From NCBI GenBank assembly GCA_012064415.1, contig SSNU01000272.1, positions 310,001 through 374,000 of the forward strand: a stretch of DNA of 64,000 nt, given 5' to 3'. Both the position numbers and the translations under genes were made by a program. The stretch is from Gyrodactylus bullatarudis. Lineage: Eukaryota > Platyhelminthes > Monogenea > Gyrodactylidea > Gyrodactylidae. Of this stretch, positions 11,274 to 22,600 are shown in pieces (the first letter of the stretch is position 1; the number at the start of each line of letters is the position of its first letter). The notes below the pieces were generated by a model. The model saw only the letters and a list, made by a program, of their open reading frames with translations. It was not told the DNA's origin and did no database searches.

Positions 11274-12256
11274 TCTAAAAACACTGTAATTTCTACACTG
11301 TGCCTATTCAAAAAATTACTTTTTATTTTAATTCCACCAGGTTAAATAATAACTTATTATTAATGAGTGAACATGGTTTCCAATATGATTGGCTTGATAA
11401 TAATTAGTTCGTTTTATACGTTGATTAAATTAATTTGTATTTGAAGTAGCTACTTTAAAGTAGCTAGAGAAAATATTTGTTTTAATATAAAGGAATTCGT
11501 ACTAATTACAGGCTTCTAAGAGTACGTTGTACATTAAAAGCTCTTCAACAAAAATATGGATAATGGAAATGAATTTTATTTTCACAGAAATAATGCAAAT
11601 AAATTCAGGTCCTCTCCAATGCTCACCAAAAAAATCTGACATTTCGAGGGTCTAAAATTTGAAAAACACAACACTCTCTTGAGCGATCATTTAAACTGAA
11701 AGATACTTTTTCACTCCTCATTATTAAGCTACAAAAAGGGGGATTTTTTTGAAAATTTAGTAAATATTTTTTTAAATATTTACACCTAGTTAATATTATG
11801 AAGATGGAAATTTCACGATACGGAGAAAAAAAATTTAGAAAAAATCAACTTTTGAGGAAAATACTGCAAATTTAAAATCTTGAAGAAGCGCCAAATTCCC
11901 TTTTTTGAACTTTGAGTTGAAAATTTTTGAAGATATTACAGTTGTAATTTAGGTTCATAAGGAAGTTTATTGTGATCCTAAAAATCAACTTTTGATCCCT
12001 CTCTTACTTTGAAATCAACAAAAATTTTCAAGTTCAAAAAATAGGAATTTGGCGCCACTTCAAGATTTCTAAATTTTTTTTCTCCGTATAGTGAAAGAGG
12101 GCCTCATGATCTAGACTTCAAAAAATCTTGATCAAATTCGATTTCTTGATGAGAAAATTAAGAGTTATGTAAAATTCATAAATTTTCAATGAAGATTTTT
12201 CTAGCTTTAGAACGTTTTTTGCTGATTATAATCATGATTATAATTATATACCAGAG
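11274..12256. repeat. Diverged foldback repeat (family A-like) in non-coding DNA
   Basis: At about 11783-12100 a near-palindrome begins CACCTAGTTAATATTATGAA and carries GCGCCAAATTCC at 11906, mirrored as GGAATTTGGCGCC near 12044. The ends are degraded. The rest is AT-rich with no gene. Confidence 0.5.
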
Positions 12257-12665
12257 ATTCACGTAATTTTGTATATACGTCCGAAAATCCACTTATTTGA
12301 AGTATTGAAAAAACAAGAGTTTTATTTACACTCAATACGTATTTCTTAAAGCTTCATCAGCAGTGTTACTTTAAAAATGGAAATTATAAATATAATCATT
12401 GAAATAATAAAATTACAAATATAAGAATGAATATAGTAAGAAGCAAATTTCATAAAAGAAAATATTGCAAGCTGAAAAACATCCAAAAACTCAACATTAA
12501 TAGCAAAATTGAAGAATATGTATGGTTCTTTTGAACACACAGATCTGGTTTATTAGTATTAATAAAGAATTTCTCTTTAATCCAGAGATCAGTGCTGTCA
12601 TCACCTGAGTTCTTATAAAATATTGAAAAATTGGAATAGTCAGCATTATGATTATTGTCCGTCAA
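12257..12665 (-). pseudogene. Penelope-like element, 3' end including GIY-YIG C-terminus
   Basis: On the minus strand the frame from 12665 to about 12540 gives DLWIKEKFFINTNKPDLCVQ. This matches the last helix region of the GIY-YIG endonuclease of Penelope-like elements, where an Ile-Pro-Asp-Leu-Asn-type motif is usual. The family's common tail follows (GCTTCATCAGCAGTG reversed, ending at ATTCACGTAATTTTG near 12257-12270). It is truncated at its 5' side, where a second tail in the opposite orientation begins. Confidence 0.55.
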
Positions 12666-12679
12666 ATTTTTATGAACTT

Positions 12680-12870
12680 CTCTTATATTACCCTGGCCTA
12701 TGTGAGCTTTTTCACCTTTTTTCTCTTCAATTTTGCTATTAATGTTGAGTTTTTGGGTGTTTTTTCAGCTTGCATTATTTTCTTTTATGAAATTTGCTTC
12801 TTACTATATTCATTCTTATATTTGTAATTTTATTATTTCAATGATTATATTTATAATTTCCGTTTTTTTG
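12680..12870 (+). repeat. Penelope-like element tail fragment
   Basis: Shares the tail block CTGGCCTATGTGAGCTTTTT and GTGTTTTTTCAGCTTGCAT with copies at 13535, 24790, 30490 and 39915, and is nearly identical in inverted orientation to 12350-12520, so the two form a head-to-head pair. Confidence 0.6.
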
Positions 12871-12879
12871 CTGAGTCCT

Positions 12880-13300
12880 TAGGAAAAAATTAAATTACTT
12901 TTTATCGTAAATCAATAGCTGTAGATTTCAAATATACAATCGGTAGTTTGATATCTCTGCAAGTTTTGAAGATAACTGGCTTTAGAATTTAAAAAATATC
13001 CATTTTAATTTCTATTATAATAGATAGATAGATAGATAATTATCTTTGAAATGATAAGTTGGCTTTCAAAAAGGAATTCAGATTCAGAATCAGCATTATT
13101 ATTTTGGTCAAGTTAGAAAATTTTTCCTATTGGTGTGATGAAAAGATAATAATTTGGGACATGAAGGGTTAAATATACAATATAATTGTCTACTCGATAT
13201 CTCTCATTATCTAGAACAGGGTTTGTTTTAGAGCCGAAATTGTCTATTTATACCCATCGGTGTCTTTTAGGAGAAAGTTCAAAATCAGCTCAATTTGGAC
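12880..13300. repeat. Dispersed repeat, unclassified
   Basis: Blocks such as TCAAATATACAATCG (12928) and GATAAGTTGGCTTTCAAA (13053) recur near 29595-29715 and in weaker form near 14755 and 13170. Contains a short TAGA tandem run near 13020-13037. No coding frame. Confidence 0.5.
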
Positions 13301-13390
13301 TTTTAAATTAATAAGTAGGACCATTGTAACTTTGAGAAACCTGCCATATTATTACAGATGAGATTTCTGTTCTTAATATAAATAAAAAAT

Positions 13391-13880
13391 TATGTCGTCA
13401 TGTCCACAACATAATTTAGCTAAATGGTTAATTGATATCTTGAAACCTATTCATACATATTATGCTAAATATGTTGTCAAAGATACTTTTTCTTTTGTCG
13501 ATAAAGTTAAGGATTTAAATATAGGTTCTAACTATTCTTATAACCTTCAACTCCCATGGCCTATGTGAGCTTTTTCACTTTTCTCTCCACTGTTGCTATT
13601 TATTGGAGAGTTTTGGTGTTTTTTCAGCTTACATTTATTCTAATTTTCTTCAACTTTTACTATTTCTTTCATTATTTGTAAATTATTATCTTGAATGAAT
13701 CTTTTAACTTTTATCATTTTTAAAGCAATGCCACTGATGATGCTTTAAGAAATACGTATATGGTTTTAAATATATCTCTTTCTTACATATTTCCAAATTA
13801 TGAATTTAAGTGGATACTCGGACGTTTTTGAAAAACAACGTGAATTACTCATTCAAAATAAACAATATCTATCATTGAAT
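13391..13880 (+). pseudogene. Penelope-like element, internally deleted copy
   Basis: 13391-13526 is nearly identical to the reverse transcriptase region at 37619-37754 (it encodes [20 protein letters not shown]). The frame then breaks at about 13527 and jumps directly to the element's tail (about 13535-13880), which encodes a degraded C-terminus (NATDDALRNTYM, 13729-13764) ending at a TGA near 13830. Most of the RT and the whole GIY-YIG domain are missing. Confidence 0.65.
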
Positions 13881-14081
13881 TGAAGTTCTACACTTTTCTG
13901 TCTTGAATTATCAATTTTTTGGTGCAGACTTAGATAAACAGCTTTATTGATCTTTTGACCGTTGTTACATAGATAGATTTCTTTTTTTCTATTCCTTTCA
14001 ACGGTCATTTCGATACTGAGACATTACACGCGTATAAAATGAAATTATTTAAAATTTTCTTTCATTTTTTCGTTTGCAGAG

Positions 14082-14515
14082 ATGTTCAATGCTACATGTC
14101 TGATTATCGTATTAATTTACATTTCAGGATTTCAGTAATTCAAACCAATTAATTCAGCTTAATTTTTTTCTTATCTCTAAATAAATATTTCAGCTCACGA
14201 AATATTGAAAAAGTGGATTTTCAACAAGACTTTGGATTCTTTCAACAGAGTGTTTTAGATACTTTTCAAAAGCTTGGCGAAGCATCATCGGATAAATTCA
14301 AGGATCTTGGAGTATTCTTAAAAGACAGAGTAGAAAAGCTTAATGATTCCGTGCAACAGTCAACAGCTAGTATGATAAGTTCATTCAAGGATTTTGTTCA
14401 AGATCCTGGGAAACTCATGAATTCCAGCATTGAGAGTACAAAGCAAGGTTTCGATTTCTTAGCTAACAAAACCAAAGAAGCATTCAGTGGTTTATCAGGA
14501 ATGTTTATGTCTTGA
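14082..14515 (+). CDS. Small secreted alpha-helical protein (2 exons, 124 aa)
   Basis: Exons 14082-14134 and 14194-14515. Exon 1 from the ATG at 14082 encodes MFNATCLIIVLIYISGF, a clear signal peptide core, and ends in phase 2 at GTAATT. A 59-bp intron ending AATATTTCAG joins in frame. The mature part (about 106 residues) has no cysteine and reads as amphipathic helices with Gln/Ser/Lys, for example DKFKDLGVFLKDRVEKLNDS and SFKDFVQDPGKLMNSSIEST. The SFKDFxxxPxK block also occurs in the acidic protein at 6952-8721 (SFKDFFVSPKDKFQKL), and both genes have a phase-2 intron right after the signal peptide. I infer common ancestry. The pattern is apolipophorin- or perilipin-like in look, but I cannot assign a family. 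Confidence 0.75.
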
Positions 14516-14549
14516 TGTTTCTTTCATCACTATTATTATACAGTAATAT

Positions 14550-15380
14550 AGAGTTGGTTAACATGAAGATGGGAATTTTTCTGATTTTTAGAAAAAATTT
14601 AATTTTTTCATCAAAAAATCAAATAGGATTATAATCACCAGTTTCGAGGAATTTTGGATTATTATTCAGGTAGCAAGCGAACAATATTATAGACAATCTC
14701 AGCTCTATCACACAACTGACTCGTCCTAATAAGTAAAAAACTGTCATAAAATAAACATAATCGTAGAATTCAAATATACAATGGCCCAGTATCTGCTCAA
14801 GTTTGACGGATAACTGGCCAAATATTCATTGATTACTCCTGAATTGAAAATAATCAAGTTAATCTGATTGAAGATTGTGCATCTAAAAACCAATGATCAA
14901 AAATTCTCTTCAACCTTAAGGGTTAAACTGTAATGAATTTTATCTATTTTGTTCTCCATGCTTCTTTCAAGTAGGGATTAATTTTTTGAATCAAATTAAA
15001 TTTCATCGATTTTTATCTGTCAAATTATTTTGGGTTGATACACCATGCATGTAAAATCATAATTATTTTCATGGATATACTTCAAAGTAGCAGCATTAAA
15101 TTATCAAAAAATTCGAACAAAGCAATTTAAAGTCCATAGCCGCGTTATCGATCGACTTACTACTGCTACCAATTCTAGTCTCATAAACAGAATACTTTTA
15201 TTTTGACAAAGATATTTTATTTGAGAAATATATATGTACAATAGTTTTTTTATAAAGACCCATTATTACATTTTATTTTATTGGTAAAATATATAATTTA
15301 TAAACACGTGTGAAATGGAGAGGTGAGAACACTTCTTGTAGGTATGAATGTGGTCATGTTGAAGATGAAACAATAGTCAG
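14550..15380. repeat. Non-coding, degraded family B foldback piece and dispersed repeat
   Basis: 14552-14640 matches the left end of the family B foldback (AGTTGGTTAACATGAAGATG). 14675-14705 contains AGGTAGCAAGCGAACAA, seen again at 42975 and 58967. 14714-14745 (CTGACTCGTCCTAATAAG) resembles a decayed hammerhead core. No gene. Confidence 0.4.
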
Positions 15381-15577
15381 ATTTTAGTTTAATAAATATT
15401 ATCAAAAGAGGTCAATTGATTATGAATAAGAGTAAAGGACTCTCTGTCTCTCTCGTTGAGAAAGAATCAGACCCAAGAATGTCTGAGAGATTACCAATAT
15501 CATTAGTTTTAAAATATACAACACATTATTTAGTATGATAATAGATGAAAAATGCTCCTGAAAAATGGGGAAATCTT

Positions 15578-16448
15578 TTACTCTGCATCTTGTGCATCAC
15601 CATTTTTGGAGTTGCCATTGGCAGAGACTTTGGCATGAACTTCTTCGTTAGTATTGCCCATTTTTCGTTTACGAGATTCACTCATGTTCTCCTTAGACAT
15701 ATCAGTAATCTTAACACAATCATCATCATCTTCCTCATCACTCTCTATAAAATCCTCTTCGTCATCATCATCAACAACATCTGGATTGTAATCGTTTTCA
15801 TCGTCTTCGAGATCTTCACTATTCTGAAGATGTTGAATACCATAGGATTCCTCTTCGTCACTTTCTTCTTCTTCGTCGCTTTCATTAATAAAGTCTTCAT
15901 CCTCAGCTTCATCGTCATCGTCTTCATCATCCACATCTCCTAGAAGATCATCTTTAAGGGGAACGCCATCCAAAATTTGAAGTTTGGGTAAAATTTTACT
16001 AATTTCCTCACACAAATTGTCAAGGGAAGAACAAACTGGGTTCTCTTTCAAATCAATGGATCTGAGATTAGTAAGACTAGCCAGGGGCTTGAGAACATCC
16101 AGGGATTTGATTTTATTGGAGGATAAATTGATCATTTCCAACTTTGGACATTTAGACAAAGGTTCAAGATCTCCAGTGATTCTATTGTCACTAGCATCAA
16201 TTTTAACAAGTTCAGGTAGTTCAGGCAGATTGCAAAGTGAATTTAAACCGACACTAACAAGGGATAAACTCTTCAGAGAAGTGAATTCAGATGAGAGACC
16301 TTCGATTTCATCGGCCTTGCAGCTATCCATAAGAAGTTCACGAACCTAGAAAAATTATTGTGATATGAAATATTGAGCAATTTACTTCAGACGCTTTTCT
16401 ACTCCCTAATTCCATTTTCAAACGTTCGGAGAATGAGACCACAGACAT
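15578..16448 (-). CDS. Acidic leucine-rich nuclear phosphoprotein 32 (ANP32)
   Basis: Exons 16448-16386 and 16345-15578, 276 residues, joined across a 40-bp intron (phase 0). The start is the ATG at 16448, with an in-frame TGA five codons upstream. Residues 8-31 (ERLKMELGSRKASE then VRELLMDSCK) match the N-terminal capping helix of ANP32. Leucine-rich repeats follow to about residue 150 (VGLNSLCNLPELPELVKIDA; NLSSNKIKSLDVLKPL; then the LRR cap motif LPKLQILDG). An Asp/Glu-rich tail runs to about residue 225, and the C-terminus has a basic ESRKRKMG patch typical of a nuclear signal. Known family roles are histone chaperoning, PP2A inhibition and mRNA export; acts mainly in the nucleus. Which of the paralogues (A/B/E) it equals cannot be told. 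It shares a short divergent promoter region with the phosphodiesterase gene. Confidence 0.92.
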
Positions 16449-16604
16449 GTCTACTTTATGTCAAGCAACAAAGTAATAAATACAATTTAAAAACTTGCGC
16501 CAATAGTTTTAAAACTTCTACTAATCATGTTAAAATTTTGTTAGAAATATCGACAGTTAAATGTGGTATTTTGAACTTTTTTGCTAAATGCTATTTCTTC
16601 AAGA
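16449..16604. promoter_or_regulatory. Putative bidirectional promoter between ANP32 and PDE9-like gene
   Basis: Only 156 bp separate the two start codons, which face away from each other. Both 5' UTRs and any core promoter must fit here or overlap the first exons. No TATA box stands out above the AT-rich background. Confidence 0.5.
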
Positions 16605-19600
16605 ATGGACAAGGATAAGAATATTTCGTTTGAATTTTATGCCAAGTATCTAGAATGTGTCACAGATAAGTTTTGGAATGACCAATCATTCAGCTCTCAA
16701 AGACCTATTTGTCTATTAAAAAGAAAATTATTCAATGAAACTCGAGAAACATGGAAATCTTTCATAAACCTTGAGTACGAACCTAACTATACTTACCTTT
16801 AGGACGAATAAATCTCTCAAAAATAATAAAAGATACAGTTTGGATTTACTTGACGAATCATTTAACAATTTCAATTATCAAGATTATGAACTAGTATACT
16901 TTTTGTACAAGATTTTCACCCATCCTTTTCTAACATTGGGAGAATCGCTCTCTAGTCTATGTAATATTGATGTCAAAAAAATTGAATGCTGGTTATTCAT
17001 TGTATATCAGAATTATCATAACGTACCATTTCACAATTTTGGTCATGCATTCACAGTCACCAAAACGATGTATCATTTAATCAAAATAACCGATGTTTTT
17101 ATGATTGTATCCCCTTGTGATATTTTTGCTCTTCTCTTTTCCGCTCTTTGTCATGATATTGACCATCCTGGATTCAATAACCTCTTTCAGGTAAATATTT
17201 CATTAATGAATTATTCATTAGATTAATACAAGATCAAAACTTGCTATGATTTACAACGACGTTTCTCCGCTTGAAAATCATCATTGCTACATATCAATGA
17301 GTCTTTTAGAATATGACAATCAACTCAAACTTACGGAGAATTTTACCCTAGCTCAAATGGAAAGATTTAGACGAATCGTTATTTGGTGAGTATTTTCCTA
17401 TTTCGATCATCAGTGTGATACATGCCATATAAGTACAGTTTTATAAATTTGTTCCTTCCTGTTGCCAGGTTAGAAATATGGTTTCAATAGAGATTTTACA
17501 GCTACAATAGTTATTAATTAATGTTAGATATTATTTCATACGTATCTAGGGGTGTTTCAATAAAAAGGGGAACAATTAACTATTGGGTTGAGGAGAAGAA
17601 TTGAGTGATTTGTAGATTTGTTACCATCTCTTCTCGTTTTCTTTTTCCGGGAGGGGGCTTTGGGTTTTTGCTGGCTGATTAGGTAGGCTTCATTATTTCG
17701 ATCAACATTTTAGAGAGTACTCTTTTGATATTAGAATAGATTTACTCATTTCAAATCATTTTGAAGAAACAATTCAAGTCTCAATTGTGTATAAATTTAT
17801 GATGTAAACTTGATTACTCTAAGAGTGCTAAGAGATAATGCAAAATGATGTATATATCGTAGTAGACCAATGAGATTATGGAAAATGTGATAGAATATTG
17901 TAATTGATTTTTAGATAATTTTTGATTATTTGATAAGAATCACCATAATTTTTCGATCAATATCCTGAAATGAGAAGCTCTACAATGAGTTCTTTAGGTA
18001 TTAGTCTGCATTTTTTCATTAACAACATGTAATTGATTCGATAAACATAATTAAACCATGAGTAATCCAAAACTTGTTTAAATTCATGATAAAATTTCAT
18101 TCAATATTCCTAAATCATTTGATAATTTGTCCATTGGAAAGAACTTTTGAGCACAAGCGAGAAGAATATGTACATCTTTTCAAAATTAAATTGATTTGAA
18201 AATATTCATGCAAAATGCAAATCAACTTTTGAGATAATTAGTGGAAAATTCTGATTTCTACAGAAAATTTGCATTTTCAAAATACACACATTTTTTTCAT
18301 TTGGAAACAACTCCCCCTCATTTAATCTTGAATCAAGATTTTCTCTCCGGATTAGTTTCTAATTGGAGATTAAAACCCTCTTTAGATAGAAAATTTATTT
18401 TGAGAATGAGATATTCATGTATTAACATATATTTTTGAATCTAGAGACCTTTGAAGCAATGAATGTCAATATTATATTTGAGATTTTTTCTCGTGGTGTA
18501 TGGCTCTCTAGTTTGAGACTCAAACTTTGAGTCTGGACTGATATGGAAAAGGAAAGTCTGCGAATTTAAAGCGGAAAAAGTTGACTTTTTGTAAGGAGCA
18601 TCCTGTACGAGAAGGGGCCAAGTTATTTCTTAAGTTAATTACTGAATTTATATGGGATATTCCGAGTTAGGTCTGAACAGTTGTCAAACGAAGATAGAAT
18701 GAATTTTTTAAAAATTAGCAACCGTAAATATTAAAATTTTTTAAGGTCATTCATGGTCAAAATAGCCAAGTTTGAATTCCCTTTCACAATTGAAACCCTC
18801 CTATTTTTTCTCTACAATATTAGTCTTTGACTAGGCGACTTAAAGAGGATAATTGCACTGTAATCAATATTCTTGACGATTTAATTGTTTTATTACGAAA
18901 TAACAGTCAACGGAAGTTTATCATATGTCCAAAAGTTCACTCATTTTTGCTTTGATATTTTTGATAGGTCCTTGGCTTGATCAAAATCTACATTGCAAAT
19001 GTGTTATTTCCTCGAATCTAAAAATATATAACATATTTTTGGTCTTAAGGGGTGGTTTTAAAAGAAAAATAATGCCAAGATTTTCATAAGGCCTGTTTTC
19101 TGGTATAAAGTTGGTTGATATGAAGCTGGGAATCTATGGATTTTATGAAAACCTCGTTTTTTCATCAAATATTGAATTATATTGAAGATTTTTTGGAATC
19201 CTACTCATTTTGCCACTTTTACGATTTGAAGAAAAAGTTTCTGAAATAAAAATTTAAGGAAAAATATGGTCCTTTATCAAATTTCGATTTGGCGCCAAAA
19301 TATATGTTTTAGGCATAATGAGAAGAGGTTAGCCTTTTCATATGATTCCTTATAGATTCTTTGTAAGAATTTCTGACTGAGTCCAATAGAGATGGTCCAT
19401 AGAACCAAAAATTCGTATTCGCTTAAAGAAGTTTACAGAAATTCTTCATTATTGAACCATTTGAATTTTCGATCGTCATGAAGGAAAATGATGCAAAATT
19501 TAAAAGTTTAACTACTCCAATATTCTTCTTTTCAAAACAAAGTAACAATAATAAGTAATATAAAGAAATATTGATTTTTAATTATAGTAATACGGATAGA

Positions 19601-22600
19601 CAATGTATTGCATATTAGATTACAATTTTCCCAATACAACATATACTGTACTGTATATTATTAATCTAAACGATATATCTTTTACCAAAATTACAAATAC
19701 TCTATGAGTACTACTATATAACGGATATTACTAAATATGTATGTAATTTAAATATTATATTCCCTTGTTATGCATTATTATGCATTGCATAACATACAGA
19801 TTATACAGAATTATACAGTATGAAAAACATAAAATCATTTTTATCGTTTATATACGACGTATATTTATTCATATAATGAAAACATTACACTCTTGGCCTG
19901 ATCTCAATTAAAAAAAGCGATAAAGATTCTATAAGGAACTCATGAAATTCATTCAGATAAATTCGAATTTTTAACCTAATCCAGATGAGTCTTATTCGTC
20001 AATCAAAGATTTCAATCCCTCGTTTGCAAGGAGATAAAATTATTAAATAACAATTACATTAAATGTATATTCCGGTTTTTTTGATAGTGAATAAATTCAA
20101 GTATCTCAGCCAGGATATAGGGAGAAGATTTGTATCAACAGTGTGAAGATTGGTCTTAATCCGAGAAAGAGAGAGAGGGTTTACCTCGAAAAGGAATGAT
20201 TAATGCCAAGAAAACGACACAAGTCTTGCAAAGCGTAATTGATCACATGGAAAATTGAACAATGTAGGAATCATCAACTATCTAAGAGGACAAGATTCCC
20301 GTTGCTTGATATCGTATGAGAATACTCGAGGAGATCGCAGAGGAAGCCAAAAACTCCCTAATTCCAGATAAAATAATACAGTACGCAAACCATGGGACGT
20401 TATTATTCTAAATTATTGCGAAAAGAAGATTTAATAGACTTAATGTACTGTATGAGTTCCTTAACAATAAAAAAACATTAAATTTGTAGTTAAGAAACGG
20501 GTTTTTGTTACAGTATTACCTAAACAAGGTATAAAATCATCTCAACCAATGGAAGTGCTCAAGTGATAGTATTTATTAGAGATGTAACAAATTTTTCAAC
20601 CTATTTTAAAAACCAATTCAAATGATAATACTATGAGTTCTTAACATTATTTCATATAAGATCAAGTATCAAAATGCTTGTCCGTGATAATATTCAAGTT
20701 TAAAGATCAGACTTTTTTAAAAATGCCGCTAGATTTTCAATGAATTTTTACTACGTTTTCACTGAAATTTGAATATCTTTTTTGCTGATAAAGCTTCAAG
20801 GGGTTTTTCAATAAAAATAGCAATAGAACCATGTTAGGATCATTTCTGTTAAATTTTGCTATTCCACTATGCATACAAGAGAATTTAGGGAAAATGGGCA
20901 ATGCACGACTATGCATGGGATTGCGAACAAATTTTCAGTTAATTTAGATCTCACACATCATTGTTATCAAAATTGTATGTGGATATTTCTCGGAAAACTT
21001 TGATTTAAAAAAAGGTTACATCTCTAGTATTTATATCTAATCCGGGGAAGAGTCTGAAAGGACCCGGCGAAATATATTGTTTTTCAATTAAATATTCGTT
21101 CGTTTTCTCTAAACTTCCATATCAGTTCAGAATCAAAGAATATTCTTGATGAAGTTCGAGAATACTGTATTATCACTAAATGTACATTTCTTCATGGCTC
21201 ATTAGTAGTAACAGATGAATAATGACAAAAGTTTTTAAAATTGATAATAACACAGTCTATTTTAATATTTATTGAGATCATGACATTATGTTCTCATCAG
21301 ATCGAAATAGAAAGATTCTGAAAATTTGACAATTTTTTAGTCTTCAGATTTCGATAAATATTCGAATTTGTGTTTTACCAAATTTAAAGTCTTATTTTTG
21401 AAACTTTTACTCTAATTTTCAATCCAGATTCACAAATTTCAGCTACTTTCACATTAAGAGTTACAGGGAAAATTCCTTGTGCCATTTCTAACAGCATTAA
21501 AAAAGGAATTTGAATTTTTCACTTTTTTTAAAAGATTTAAATTTGAGAGATGCTACCGAGCATATCTTACAGCCAGAAAGTGTAGCTAAAGAGTTTGAGG
21601 CGACGATTTGTAGAGAATTGTTTGCAGATCCTTTTTGTCTTTTTAGAATTTTAATGCAAGCTTTAATAAAATAACACCTTAAATTCGGTAAACACAAATT
21701 CAAATTTCTCTCGTAATCTAAAAATAGTAAAATTTTCAGAATCTTTCTATTTCAATCTGATGAACATGAAGTCAAAACTCTATAGAGTATAAAAGAAAAA
21801 AAGTGTTATTTTGCTAGACTGTGTAATTTACTAATCTTGAAAGAAATGTAATCTGGAATGCATAATAAAAGCTGAAAAGACACCTCATCATCATCATTCG
21901 CATTAATAAAGAAAATTGGAAAATTAGAAATTGAATCTTCATGGTTCTCCTGTTTCATTCGTCTGGTCATCGCTATATATTTTTAGTAAATCCATTTTAC
22001 ATTCTCATCAGTTCTAAAAAAGATTCTTTTGGAATGCGGAATAAATGAAAATCTGATGGTGCTGAATCTGGGGAATGAAAAACAATGAAAATAATCTCTC
22101 TACCTCAAATAATGTAGATTGAGTTCATTGTAACAATTCTATAATAATGCATTATTTTAATACCTTATCTTCGAAATAATACATTTTAAGACCTTAACTC
22201 TGAACCCTGATGTTATTCGATTTACTTGTAAGTAGTTTATTTAAGATTTTTTTACTGAATAGCCGATAGCATGGAATTAAAATCATAATTATACTCAGTA
22301 TATATTATTTTTCAAAACCTTTAGATCTTGAAAGGAATCTTTTAGATATTATTTTTAATTTAGGCTCTAATAACAATAAGTTTAAGATCATATAACTTTG
22401 ATCCCATAATAAAAAAACTTTATTTAAAAATAAGCATTTTGATACTTTTTGAGACTCTAGTAGTAGTAATAATAATAATAAAAATAGAGAATCTTGTTTT
22501 TTTCTTTCTTCATCGTCATCGTCATTACATAAATTAATCCATCAACTGGCAGCTAAGGAAGCTTATGACAACTTTGGCTGTCTACTAGACTAAATTTTCC

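Noticed and set aside
13735..13760. CTGATGA ... GAAA resembling a hammerhead core, present in every PLE tail (also near 12345 and 27193, 24982)
   Set aside because: There is no possible stem II between the two words, and the stretch reads as conserved coding sequence (TTDEALRNTY-like) in the PLE C-terminus.
15545..15943. 132-codon hydrophobic plus-strand ORF
   Set aside because: Antisense of the ANP32 acidic tail.
16771..16810. Frameshift mutation breaking the phosphodiesterase gene
   Set aside because: A GT...AG segment of 28 bp with a CTAAC word restores the correct phase, and the same gene has another homology-supported 31-bp intron.
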